Shown here piece after piece: positions 25,801 to 33,156 of a stretch of 64,000 nucleotides of DNA (positions are counted from its first letter, which is position 1; each line of letters opens with the position of its first letter). Below the pieces are notes generated by a model. The model saw only the letters and a program-made list of their open reading frames with translations. It ran no database searches and had not been told where the DNA came from. The DNA is from Schumannella sp. 10F1B-5-1 (GTDB lineage: Bacteria > Actinomycetota > Actinomycetes > Actinomycetales > Microbacteriaceae): the NCBI RefSeq assembly GCF_006517535.1, contig NZ_VHQH01000002.1, positions 296,166 to 360,165 of the forward strand, in the 5' to 3' direction. Both the position numbers and the translations under genes were made by a program.

Positions 25801-26667
25801 GACGCCTGGATCTCGTACCTGCAGGCCAACAAGCCGGTCTCGCCCGACTTCGCCCGCCGCTCGGCGGTCGTGACCGGCGCACCGACCGGCCTGGTCGCCC
25901 AGGGAACCGCGTTCACGCTGAACGTCGGCAACCTCGACCTCACCTCGCAGGGCAGCCCGGTCAACACCGAGCTCACCGCCACCTGGCCGGGCTCGGCCGC
26001 CGCGCCGCAGACCTTCGCGGTCGCGAACGGGGCGAGCACCGCATCCATCACGGTTCCGGATGACGTCTTCGGCGCGACCCAGGTCGTGCTGACGGCGAAG
26101 GAGAGCGGCACGACGGTGCTGGTCCCGGTCGAGGTGCGCGAGGTCGAGATCGGCCAGCCGTCGCAGCCCCCGGTGGGCGCCGACGACAGCGCGCTGACGA
26201 TCGACCTCGAGGGCAAGATCACGATCTCGGTGGGCTCGGCCGCGCCGGGCGCGACGATCACGATCTCGCTGGGCGCCCAGTGGGCCGGCAAGTGGGTCTC
26301 GGCCTGGCTGCACTCGACCCCGATGTCGCTCGGCGGCTGGCAGCAGGTCGCGTCGGACGGCACCATCCAGGTGACGATCCCCGCCGACGCTCCGGCCGGT
26401 GCGCACCGCATCGCGGTTCAGGATGCCGACGGCAACGTGATCGGATGGTCGGCCATCACGATCACGGCTGCCGACCCCGGCACCGGTGGCGGCACGGGCT
26501 CGGGCACGGGCTCGGCGGGCGGCTCGAACGCCACGGCCTCGGGCTCGCGCGGCCTCGCCGCGACGGGTGTCGACGGCTCGGCCGGCGTGCTCGGCGCCCT
26601 CGCCCTGCTGCTGGCGGGTGCGGCCCTGGTGGTCGTGCGTCGCCGCCGCGCGGAGGCGCAGCGCTAG
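19822..26667 (+). CDS. Giant cell-wall-anchored ExeM/NucH-type nuclease with two 5'-nucleotidase modules
   Basis: 2281 residues. In order: signal peptide (1-35); lamin-tail-like domain (about 38-190, VINEAYLKGGS...KFVELYN); PTDPTD linker (about 222-245); OB-like region; endonuclease/exonuclease/phosphatase domain (about 525-860, SSFNVLNYF, SLEEIEN, LLGDFNAYSKEDP, SDHDPV); nucleotidase module 1 (from 864: NINDFHGRID, SDGDNIGAS, GNHEFD, GHTH); nucleotidase module 2 (from 1497, same motifs); a beta domain; and LAATG at 2245-2249 with membrane helix and basic tail. It probably degrades extracellular DNA to nucleotides and then to nucleosides and phosphate at the cell surface. AAGGAGAG precedes ATG 19822. 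Related ExeM/NucH proteins usually carry one nucleotidase module. Confidence 0.93.
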   Translation: MPSLRAGVLRGAVASALGAALVASAALTATPALASTDGTGVVINEAYLKGGSANAPFNKKFVELYNGGDAAVDLSTWSIQYRKADGTGAATSSIGLTGTIAAKDYYLVQFNGNAATGSALPGFDQDGGAFQPSGTNGTLFLAKTATRVDPGTGAVAANDQIADLIGYGTSATFEGAAASTANSNSIQDAMTRSVDHKDSDNNAADFTAVTTPTPQKSGSTGTPTDPTDPTDPTDPTDPGTPTDPGAPTVTAIADIQGAGDTSPLNGQTVTTQGVVTATYATGGFNGYTIQTEGTGGALDLATHTKSDAIYVYSSSTVGSVAIGDFVQVTGAVSEYKGSTDARSLTEITVASASGLTKLTTTPKPVTPATVGLPRTDDQRESLESMLVLPQGDFTVSNTYSTNQYAEIGLASGTTPLITPTEIARPGTADYTAAVAENAARAVTLDDGASINFLGSTANKSIALPWLTASKHISVGAAATFASPVIFDWRNNTWKFQPTTQLLAGATEPATFSDVRQAAPKTLTGDVRISSFNVLNYFPTTGAELDCASGYTDRAGNKITVNSCGDAGPRGAWDAANLKRQQDKIVTAINKLTADVVSLEEIENSVKFGKDRDFGLKTLTDALNAAAGTDEWAYVPSPAADKLPAVADQDVIRTAFIYKKATVEPVGDSVVLVGDSAFVNARQPLSQEFKLKGGADSTAFLAIVNHLKSKGSGSGADADQGDGQGASNQSRINQATSLVAFAKSRQDATGVKRVYLLGDFNAYSKEDPIKVLEDAGYVDQGSKTGKHSYSFSGQSGSLDHILANTAGDLAVTGADIWNINSGESIAYEYSRYNYNATNFYTADQYRASDHDPVIVGLSLKAAPIKLNLLNINDFHGRIDSNTVKFAGTIEQLRAAAGAGSTLFLSDGDNIGASLFASSSQQDQPTIDVLNALGLQASSVGNHEFDGGFSDLTDRVIGKDKANAGWAYLGANVYKKGTTTPALDEYKILDVAGLKVGVIGAVTEETPSLVSPDGIKDIEFGDPVEAVNRVAAQLTDGDAANGEADILIAEYHEGAGFGTPEGATIEKEIADGGAFADIVTKTSAKVGAIFTGHTHKQYAWDGPVPGSTTGQTRPIIQTGSYGENIGQVELTIDGDTHAITSYTGKNVARTTTDDATLVSQFPRVSAVKTIVDKALADAKVIGSQVIGSTTAPITTAYTGGAYTNGVYTGGTRDDRGSESTIGNLVADSLVSSLGSADRGAATIGVVNPGGLRSDFLAAGDITYEQANAVLPFVNNLWTTTLTGAQFKTALEQQWQTNADGTVPSRAFLKLGLSKNVTYTFDPSAQRGSHITSILIDGKPIDPAANYRIGSFSFLLAGGDNFRVFADGKDTKDSGLIDRDAWISYLQANKPVSPDFARRSAAVTGLPTGSLEQGAQYPLSISGLDLTSQGSPANTSLEISFTGSKLAAQSVAVANGAATPTVTVPNDVTGASTLTIVAKTSGTTIRIPVEIAKPAATTVDLNLLNINDFHGRIDANTVKFAGTIEQLRKAAGEENTLFLSDGDNIGASLFASASQQDQPTIDVFNALGLTASAVGNHEFDQGYADLTGRVKNAAKWDYLGANVYKKGTTTPALPEYKIVEIDGLKVAVIGAVTQETGTLVSPAGIEGLEFGDPVDAVNRVAGQLTDGDLSNGEADVLIAEYHEGAGFGAPEGATIEQEIARGGAFAKIVTQTSAKVAAVFTGHTHKQYAWDGPVPGVEGKTRPVLQTGNYGENIGQVVLTIDPSTKSVQSYTAKNVARTTTADEALVAEFPRVAEVKTIVDKALADAKVIGSQVIGKTTAPITTAFIKGARDDRASESTLGNLVADSLVSSLSSADRGGAEIGVVNPGGLRADLPAGDVTYEQANAVLPFVNNLWTTSLTGAQFKQVLEEQWQTNADGSIPTRPFLKLGLSKNVSYTYDPAAAQGSHVTAIFVDGEPIDPAASYRIGTFSFLTSGGDNFRTLAKGTAARDSGLLDRDAWISYLQANKPVSPDFARRSAVVTGAPTGLVAQGTAFTLNVGNLDLTSQGSPVNTELTATWPGSAAAPQTFAVANGASTASITVPDDVFGATQVVLTAKESGTTVLVPVEVREVEIGQPSQPPVGADDSALTIDLEGKITISVGSAAPGATITISLGAQWAGKWVSAWLHSTPMSLGGWQQVASDGTIQVTIPADAPAGAHRIAVQDADGNVIGWSAITITAADPGTGGGTGSGTGSAGGSNATASGSRGLAATGVDGSAGVLGALALLLAGAALVVVRRRRAEAQR
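22411..26130 (+). repeat. Internal direct duplication of the 5'-nucleotidase module
   Basis: The stretch from 22411 and that from 24310 encode nearly the same protein, offset by 633 codons (1899 bases). Long identical runs such as the QANAVLPFVNNLWTT and VKTIVDKALADAKVIGSQVIG segments are also close at DNA level, which points to a fairly recent tandem duplication inside the gene. Confidence 0.85.
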
Positions 26668-26860
26668 GCGGTCGCCTCGCGCGACACGCAGCACGAGGCG
26701 GTCCGTCCCTGCGGGGGCGGGCCGCCTCGGCGTTCCGTCCGGCGGGCGACGGCGCTCGCGGTCCTGCGCCTGAGCGCCGTGTTCCGAGCGGGTGAACATC
26801 CCCTCCGCAATCCCTGAACCGCCAGCGTGAGCCGCGGGGCGTTTCCTAGCGTGGGTGTCG

Positions 26861-28144
26861 ATGCCCGACACGATCAGCCCTCTCGCCGCGTCCGCACCCT
26901 CCGCTCTCGAATCGCTCGTGGCCTCCGCCGCCTCCGCACCCGCTGCCGCCCCGCTCGCCGCCGCGATCCCGGTGCCCGGCTGGTGGGCCTTCGCGATCGC
27001 CGTCGTCGTGGCGATCGTGCTGGCGGTGATCGTGACGCTCGTGCTGACCGTGCCGGTGCGTCTGCTGGCGCGTCGTCGCCGCTGGGAGCCGACCGCGCTG
27101 CGCGGCATCCGGCGCCCGTTCCGCATCCTGCTGCTCGTGATCACGCTGTGGATCGCCGTGCAGGTCGCGTTCCCCCTGCGCGACGTGGTCGCCACGATCG
27201 AGCACGGGATGCTCATCCTCGCGATCGCCACGACGGCCTGGCTGATCGGCGGCATCGTCGGCGCGGCGCTCGGCGGAATCCTGGCCCGCTACCCGACCGA
27301 CGTCGCCGACAACCGCCTGGCCCGCCGCATCCAGACCCAGGTGCTGCTGCTGCGGCGCATCGTCGTCGTGGTGCTCGTGATCGTGGCGGCGGGCGCGATC
27401 CTGCTGACGTTCCCCGGCGTCGAGGCGGTCGGCACGAGCCTGCTCGCCTCGGCCGGACTGGTCAGCGTCGTCGCCGGCCTCGCGGCGCAGTCGACCCTCG
27501 CGAACCTGTTCGCGGGCGTGCAGCTGGCCTTCTCCGATGCGATCCGCGTCGACGACGTCGTGGTCGTCGAGACGCAGTGGGGGCGCATCGAGGACATCAC
27601 CCTGAGCTACGTGGTCGTGCACCTCTGGGACGACCGCCGGCTCGTGCTGCCGAGCACGTACTTCACGACCACCCCGTTCGAGAACTGGACCCGGCACAGC
27701 TCGGAGCTGCTCGGCGGCGTCGAGTTCGACGTCGACTGGAGCATCAGCCCGACCGCGATGCGGAAGGAGCTCGACGCGATCCTCGACCGCACCGAGCTGT
27801 GGGACGAGCGCACCAAGGTGCTGCAGGTGACGGATGCGACCGGCGGCGTCGTGCGGGTGCGCGTGCTCGTCTCGGCCCGCGATGCGGGGGAGCTGTTCGA
27901 CCTGCGCTGCTATGTGCGCGAGCAGCTCGTCGAGTGGGTGCGGCACAGCGATACCGCCGGGCTGCCGCGTCAGCGGGTCGAGATGATCGACCACGCCCCC
28001 GCGCGGCGGCGCGAGGTCGGCACCGACACCGGCGGGCTGTTCACCGGCTCGGAGGATTCCGAGCGCCGTGCGCTGAGCTTCACCCAGGCGATCCCGCTGC
28101 CGGACCCCGCCGACGTCGAGGCGGATGCGGCGGAGCGTCGCTGA
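26861..28144 (+). CDS. MscS-family mechanosensitive ion channel
   Basis: 427-residue small-conductance mechanosensitive channel. Four hydrophobic helices precede the signature VVAGLAAQSTLANLFAGVQLAFSDAIRVDDVVVVETQWGRIEDITLSYVVV: the pore helix with Ala/Gly pattern, then the beta domain. PSTYFTTTPFENWTR and a C-terminal alpha/beta domain follow. It releases solutes on osmotic downshift. TAGCGT eight bases before ATG 26861 suggests a leaderless message; an in-frame GTG six bases earlier is too near that box. It lies tail to tail with purQ. Confidence 0.93.
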   Translation: MPDTISPLAASAPSALESLVASAASAPAAAPLAAAIPVPGWWAFAIAVVVAIVLAVIVTLVLTVPVRLLARRRRWEPTALRGIRRPFRILLLVITLWIAVQVAFPLRDVVATIEHGMLILAIATTAWLIGGIVGAALGGILARYPTDVADNRLARRIQTQVLLLRRIVVVVLVIVAAGAILLTFPGVEAVGTSLLASAGLVSVVAGLAAQSTLANLFAGVQLAFSDAIRVDDVVVVETQWGRIEDITLSYVVVHLWDDRRLVLPSTYFTTTPFENWTRHSSELLGGVEFDVDWSISPTAMRKELDAILDRTELWDERTKVLQVTDATGGVVRVRVLVSARDAGELFDLRCYVREQLVEWVRHSDTAGLPRQRVEMIDHAPARRREVGTDTGGLFTGSEDSERRALSFTQAIPLPDPADVEADAAERR

Positions 28145-28194
28145 GGCGGCGAACCGCGCCAGTCGCGCCGAGCCGCTGAGCGGTCAGCGCCGGA

Positions 28195-28893
<699 letters not shown>

Positions 28894-28898
28894 GGCGA

Positions 28899-29144
28899 TT
28901 ACTCCGCGACCCGCACGCTGACGACGTCTTCGATGACGCCGTTGCTGAGCAGGTCGTCGGCGAGCTCGCGGGCCTCGGCGAGCACGGCATCCGTGACCTC
29001 GTCGACCGTCAGCTCGAAGCGCTTGCCGATGCGCACGCCGCTGAAGTGGCTGCGACCCTGCTTGCCGAGGGCCGTGGCGACGGCCTTGCCCGCCGGGTCG
29101 AGCAGTTCGGCCTTGGGCATGACCTCGACGACGATGGTGGGCAC
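28899..29144 (-). CDS. purS: Phosphoribosylformylglycinamidine synthase subunit PurS
   Basis: 81-residue bridging subunit needed to assemble PurL with PurQ. It shows the expected [35 protein letters not shown] and the [18 protein letters not shown] end. GTG 29144 has a GGAG site eight bases upstream. It is the first gene of the purSQ operon, with a promoter core identical to that of purL. Confidence 0.95.
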   Translation of the reverse strand: MPTIVVEVMPKAELLDPAGKAVATALGKQGRSHFSGVRIGKRFELTVDEVTDAVLAEARELADDLLSNGVIEDVVSVRVAE

Positions 29145-29176
29145 AGATCACTCCGTCAGTTCAGGGCAGGGGGATG

Positions 29177-29197
29177 CGCCCATCCTACCGGCGCGGC
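29177..29197 (-). promoter_or_regulatory. purSQ promoter core, identical to purL block
   Basis: The same 21 bases as at 18100-18120. The -10 TAGGAT (29182-29187) overlaps the TAG stop of the SGNH gene, so the promoter is embedded in the end of the neighbouring gene. The leader to purS is about 32 bases. Confidence 0.6.
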
Positions 29198-29928
29198 GGC
29201 GGTGCGCTGAGCGCGGCGGCGATGCCCCGGGCGAGACGCGCGTAGCCGGCTGCATCGGGGTGGAAGCGGTCGTCGGGGGATGCGCTGCTCCCGTCGATCC
29301 CCGGGGCGAGCACCGCGCCCCACGTGCGGCAGACGCGGGCCGCCGCCCGGCGGAGCCCGGCGGCGTGCGCGCCGAGCGCGAAGCGCAGCGGCTGCGGCAG
29401 CACGGCGAAGCGCTCGAAGTGCGGCGGCGTGACCACGCACACCCGCCGCCCGAGCCGGCGCGCCTGCAGGGTGCGCACGATGCTCGTCAGGTCGCGGGCG
29501 AAAGCGCGCGTGGAGCGCAGCTTCATCGCGTCGTTCCAGCCGACGAGCACGACCACGGTGTCGGCCGAGCTCGCGGACGCCCGGTCGAGGAAGTCGGCGC
29601 GGATGTCGGCGGCCGTCGCGCCGTTGCGGCCCAGGGCGAGCGCACGGGTGGATGCGGGCGCCGGCGCATCCCCGGCAGTGGTGGTGCCGTCGATCGGTTC
29701 GAGGCCCAGCTCCCGCGCGAGCGCCGCCGGCAGCGCTTCCGCGCCGTCGCGCACCCCCGTGCCGACGGCGGTGGAGTCGCCGAGCACGAGCAGCGCGAGC
29801 GCGGGGTCGGCGAGCGCGCGCGCATCCGGTTCGCTCAGCGGGGCGGCGAGACGCGGGGTGGATGCGCTCAGCCGACGCCCCTGCGCCACGACGACCGGCG
29901 CGAGCAGCGCCGCCCAGAGTCGCGTCAC
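29185..29928 (-). CDS. SGNH/GDSL-type hydrolase
   Basis: 247-residue esterase or lipase-like enzyme. The SGNH blocks are visible: LVLGDSTAVGTG with the nucleophilic Ser, RNGATAADI with the oxyanion Gly, VVLVGWNDAMKL with the Asn, and DDRFHPDAAGYARLA with the Asp-His pair. An N-terminal hydrophobic stretch (LWAALLAPVVVAQ) may be a weak signal or membrane anchor. GTG 29928 starts one base after the stop of the upstream GH18-like gene, so they are one operon. Substrate unknown, possibly cell-envelope acyl groups. Confidence 0.88.
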   Translation of the reverse strand: MTRLWAALLAPVVVAQGRRLSASTPRLAAPLSEPDARALADPALALLVLGDSTAVGTGVRDGAEALPAALARELGLEPIDGTTTAGDAPAPASTRALALGRNGATAADIRADFLDRASASSADTVVVLVGWNDAMKLRSTRAFARDLTSIVRTLQARRLGRRVCVVTPPHFERFAVLPQPLRFALGAHAAGLRRAAARVCRTWGAVLAPGIDGSSASPDDRFHPDAAGYARLARGIAAALSAPPPRR

Positions 29929-29929
29929 G

Positions 29930-30961
29930 CTAGTCCTCCGGGTCCTTCACGGGCTCGATCGGGTCGGAGACCGCGAGCGACCACACCGCCACGCCGTGCA
30001 GGTCGCGCTGCTGCGCGAGCTTGACGCGCAGGGCGAGCGAGCGCGCATCCGACCACCACATGACCGTGCCGTCGGGCAGGGTCGCCGTCCACTCGCCGAT
30101 CTTCTCGTCGAAGGTCGCGACCGCTCCCGCCTCCTCGACGAAGCGCCGCGCCTGCGTGGTGCTGACGGCCTTCGCGCCGACCGGGCCGCCCCAGCGGTAG
30201 CCGTAGCCGGCCACCCCGAGCTGCACCTGCTGCGGGTCGACGTGCTTGAGCAGCGCGTTCAGCACCTTGCGCTGCCAGACCAGATCGCCGACGGGGCCGG
30301 GGTCGTCGGGCGCCCACGGCCCGTGCAGGTCGTAGGCCATCAGCGTCAGGTGGTCGAGGCTCTTCGCCAGGCGCTCGACGTCGAAACCGCGGTCGCGGTA
30401 CCCGGCCTTGCTGCTCGCGGTGGCGATCGCCGCATCCAGCCGCACGTCGGGTCCGACGGCCTCCCGCAGCTCCTCGGCGAACTCGGCGTAGTCGTCGGCC
30501 AGATCGCCGTCGATCGACTCGATGTCGAGCATGATGCCGCCATCCCAGCGGTACTCGTCGACGTCGTCGGCCAGCTGCTCGGCGACCTTCTTCCGGTTGG
30601 CCGCCGACGTGAGCATCTGCTCGGCGAGGCCGCGGCTGAAGCCCTCGCCGGGCCGGGCGTTGATCACGAGCAGCTGCGCCGGGATGCCCAGCTTCTTCGC
30701 GCGGTCGCGCTGCGCCAGCACGGCCTCGTTCGGCTTGTCGACGCCGGCACCGCCCTCCTGCAGGTGCACGCCCTGGATGCCCAGCAGCTGGATGCCGTCA
30801 GCGCTCTTGTCGATCAGGTCGACGTTCGCGTAGTCCGGCTGGAAGGCCAGCATCTCGAAGCGCGGGGCCGCGATGCCGCACCCCGACAGCACCAGCAGCA
30901 CCGCGGTCGCCGCGGCGGCGATCAGGGTCGGGCGGGCGGCGCGGCGGCGTCGGATCGGCAC
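29930..30961 (-). CDS. GH18-like glycosidase lipoprotein
   Basis: About 343 residues. The signal segment ends in the lipobox VLSGC, so the mature protein is probably lipid-anchored outside the membrane. The barrel shows WDGGIMLDIES, the GH18 active strand with the last Asp and the catalytic Glu present. One Asp of the DxxDxDxE motif is replaced by Met, as in some divergent members. LMAYDLHGPWAPDDPGPVGD, LGVAGYGYRW and GVAVWSLAVSDP fit strands 6-8 of this family (YaaH/chitinase-like). Likely acts on peptidoglycan or another amino-sugar polymer. GTG 30961 follows CACGAT by six bases; GTG 30979 is the alternative start. Confidence 0.78.
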   Translation of the reverse strand: MPIRRRRAARPTLIAAAATAVLLVLSGCGIAAPRFEMLAFQPDYANVDLIDKSADGIQLLGIQGVHLQEGGAGVDKPNEAVLAQRDRAKKLGIPAQLLVINARPGEGFSRGLAEQMLTSAANRKKVAEQLADDVDEYRWDGGIMLDIESIDGDLADDYAEFAEELREAVGPDVRLDAAIATASSKAGYRDRGFDVERLAKSLDHLTLMAYDLHGPWAPDDPGPVGDLVWQRKVLNALLKHVDPQQVQLGVAGYGYRWGGPVGAKAVSTTQARRFVEEAGAVATFDEKIGEWTATLPDGTVMWWSDARSLALRVKLAQQRDLHGVAVWSLAVSDPIEPVKDPED

Positions 30962-31188
30962 TCGTCCATCGTGACCCACGCGCCGGACATCCCGCGCAGA
31001 TCGCGGGCGATCCGGAGCATCGGCCTTCGCGGGCCGTCCGATCGCGCCGCCTCCATGGCGCCTCTGTGACGCCGCGTTGCGTCATGTGACGCGACCAGGT
31101 GCGGGCCCGGGATGCGCGACCTAGAGTCGCACGCACACCGCACGACCCGCATACCGCGACCGCATCGCATCCGCCCGAGGAGGAGAGC

Positions 31189-31440
31189 ATGACCCCCAGC
31201 AGCATGACCGGAGTCCTGCCCATCCAGCAGGCCGTCGCGAACGCGTCGCCGAGCGCCTGGCGCGACGGGCTCGTCGTCGAGGCGCGTCAGGGCGAGGTCG
31301 TCGTGGCCGCGCTCGACGGCGCGCTCACGACGCTCGCCACTGCGGTGCTGCCCGCGCTCGGCGAGCCGGTCGCGTTCCACCCGGTGGCCGAGCTGCTCGC
31401 GGTCGCGGGGGTGCGGTACCCGGCGCGCGCCGCGGGCTAG
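31189..31440 (+). CDS. Small protein of unknown function
   Basis: 83 residues with a strong ribosome site (GAGGAGGAGAGC) before ATG 31189. The middle part WRDGLVVEARQGEVVVAALDGALTTLATAVLPALGEPVAFHPVAELLAV looks like a compact beta-rich fold, with alternating hydrophobics and no Cys. No family was recognised. It stands alone, divergent from the GH18-like gene. Confidence 0.6.
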   Translation: MTPSSMTGVLPIQQAVANASPSAWRDGLVVEARQGEVVVAALDGALTTLATAVLPALGEPVAFHPVAELLAVAGVRYPARAAG

Positions 31441-31523
31441 CCGTCCCGCGACGGTCCGCCCCGCTCAGCGATCGCGGCGGGTGGCGCTCAGCAGCGCGCC
31501 GAACAGCAGACGAGCCCGAGGCC

Positions 31524-31925
31524 TCAGGCCATCGAGCTCATCATCTTCTGGCAGCTGGCGACCATCGCCTCGCACGCCATCATGCAGATGCGGCAGTGCT
31601 CGTGCATGTCGGCGTGCATCCGGCACTCGGCGGCGCAGGCCTCGCCCATCGTCATGCAGGCGGTCATCATGGCCGACATGGCGCCCATGTCGTGACCCAT
31701 CGGCCGCATCATCATGCGCATCATCGTGGTCGCGACATCCGCCATGTTCGAGCACATCGACGAGCAGCGGCCCATGTCGTCGCCCATGTCGGCGTCGGCG
31801 CACATGGTCGCGGCCATCGCGGCGGCCGAGCACGCCTCCATGCACTCCTGCATCGCCATCATGTCCATGCTCATGGCCATGTCGGTCTGGGGCATCGACT
31901 GCATCATGTCGCTCATCATGCTCAT
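31524..31925 (-). CDS. Met/Cys/His-rich four-helix copper-storage-like protein (Csp/DUF326)
   Basis: 133 residues with, by my count, about 39 Met and 12 Cys plus several His. The Cys pairs fall in helices as CxxxC (CMEAC, CSSMC, CAAEC, CRIC), the arrangement of Csp-type four-helix bundles that store Cu(I) inside. There is no signal peptide, so a cytosolic Csp3-like form is likely. MGHDMG and HADMHEHC add further soft-metal ligands. ATG 31925 has GAGGAG nine bases before it. Longer upstream frames lack these features. No copper sensor is seen nearby. Confidence 0.75.
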   Translation of the reverse strand: MSMMSDMMQSMPQTDMAMSMDMMAMQECMEACSAAAMAATMCADADMGDDMGRCSSMCSNMADVATTMMRMMMRPMGHDMGAMSAMMTACMTMGEACAAECRMHADMHEHCRICMMACEAMVASCQKMMSSMA

Positions 31926-32117
31926 CGGGGTTCTCCTCACGGTCGTGGTGCTCCCGCCGACCGGGGGAGTCGATGCCCCGAACGCTACGCAGTGCGGGCT
32001 CGACCCGCCAGACCCCGTCGTCGAGCCCTCAGTGGATGCCCACCCCGGCATCGCGTGCGCTCAGCGCTCGCGCGCGCGACGTCGACCGGGTGCCGACCCT
32101 GAGGCGCCCGCGCCCGC

Positions 32118-32990
32118 TCAGACCGCGGCGTCGGCCGCCACGACCCGGATCGTGTTCGCCCACGGGTCGTCGAAGCTGACCGACCGCCCGTCGTCGCGGG
32201 CCTCGACGCCGAAGTGCCGCATCCGCTCGCTCAGCTCGCCGACCGCGTCGGCGCCGGGCACGACGATGTCGACCCGCCCCAGGCCCAGGGTCGGCTGGCG
32301 GCGGCCCGCGCCCTTGCTGTTCCACACGTTCATCGCCATGTGGTGGTGGTAGCCGCCGGCGCTCACGAACAGCGCCTGGTCGCCCAGCTCGGCGGTGGTG
32401 TCGAAGCCGAGGCGGTCGACGTAGAACTCGCGGGCGGGCGCGATCGACCCGACCGAGAGGTGCACGTGGCCGATCGTGGCGTCGCCGATTCCGGGCGTCG
32501 CGAGGCCCTGCTCGGTGAGGTGCTGCTGCAGGAAGCGGTTCGGGTCGAGGTAGAGGGTGTTCATCTCGACGCGGCCGTGGGTCCAGCTCCACTCGCTGCG
32601 GTCGCGATCCCAGTAGAGCTCGACGCCGTTGCCCTCGGGGTCGTCGAAGTAGAAGGCGTTGCTGACGAGGTGGTCGCTCGAGCCGCGGAAGGTGTCGGGA
32701 TGCCGCTGCGCGACCCCGTAGACGGCGGCGGCGAGGGCGGCCTGCGAGTCGAACAGGATCGCGGTGTGGAACAGCCCGGCCTCGCGCGGCCCGGCGTGCT
32801 TGAGTGCGGGCGCGTGGTGCAGCGTCAGCAGCACGCGGTCGCCGCGGCCCAGGTCGACGCGGTCGCCGGCGGCGCCGATCAGGTCGAGGCCGACGGCGTC
32901 GCGGTAGTACGCGGTCATGGTGTCGAGGTCGGCGACATCGAGGGTGACGGCGCCCATCGCGGTGTCGGCGGCGAGGCGATCGAAGGTCAT
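32118..32990 (-). CDS. VOC-family protein, extradiol (catechol 2,3-) dioxygenase-like
   Basis: 290 residues with two vicinal-oxygen-chelate modules: AVTLDVADLDTMTAYYRDAVGLDLI...NAFYFDDPEGNGVELYWDRDR and IGHVHLSVGSIAPAREFYVDRLGFD...FDDPWANTIRVV. Candidate metal ligands are His in GHVHLSV and Glu in GVELYW. This is the CatE-like layout of one-metal ring-cleaving enzymes, but a glyoxalase or another VOC reaction cannot be excluded. Monocistronic, start ATG 32990. Confidence 0.85.
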   Translation of the reverse strand: MTFDRLAADTAMGAVTLDVADLDTMTAYYRDAVGLDLIGAAGDRVDLGRGDRVLLTLHHAPALKHAGPREAGLFHTAILFDSQAALAAAVYGVAQRHPDTFRGSSDHLVSNAFYFDDPEGNGVELYWDRDRSEWSWTHGRVEMNTLYLDPNRFLQQHLTEQGLATPGIGDATIGHVHLSVGSIAPAREFYVDRLGFDTTAELGDQALFVSAGGYHHHMAMNVWNSKGAGRRQPTLGLGRVDIVVPGADAVGELSERMRHFGVEARDDGRSVSFDDPWANTIRVVAADAAV

Positions 32991-33051
32991 ACGCGACGCA
33001 ACCTCGATGCGTACGCATTGATTCCCGGATGCGTGCTGCGAGCATCCCGGT

Positions 33052-33125
33052 CGACCCGACCCGACCCGACCCGACCGCCCGCCGACGCGACAGGGGCGCC
33101 GCGGCCGAAGCCGCCGACGCCCCTG
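33052..33125 (-). terminator. GACCC tandem repeat and terminator hairpin
   Basis: A run of GACCC units (about 33052-33077) is followed by CAGGGGCG (33091-33098) paired with CGCCCCTG (33118-33125). The hairpin lies 31 bases beyond the stop of the QYG-repeat protein gene and probably terminates it. Confidence 0.6.
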
Positions 33126-33156
33126 TGTCTCCCGCTCGGGTCGAGCGGAGCCGAGA

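Noticed and set aside
19789-27255. A 2488-codon open frame on the minus strand opposite the nuclease gene
   Set aside because: It is an antisense shadow of the strongly biased plus-strand gene; its translation is rich in RRG and LVDR runs without any domain.
29930-30961. GH18-like protein as an inactive pseudoenzyme
   Set aside because: One Asp of the motif is replaced, but the catalytic Glu and its neighbouring Asp remain, and related active families tolerate such changes.
33052-33077. GACCC tandem repeat as a regulatory element
   Set aside because: Short simple repeat beside a terminator with no sign of a regulator; slippage explains it.
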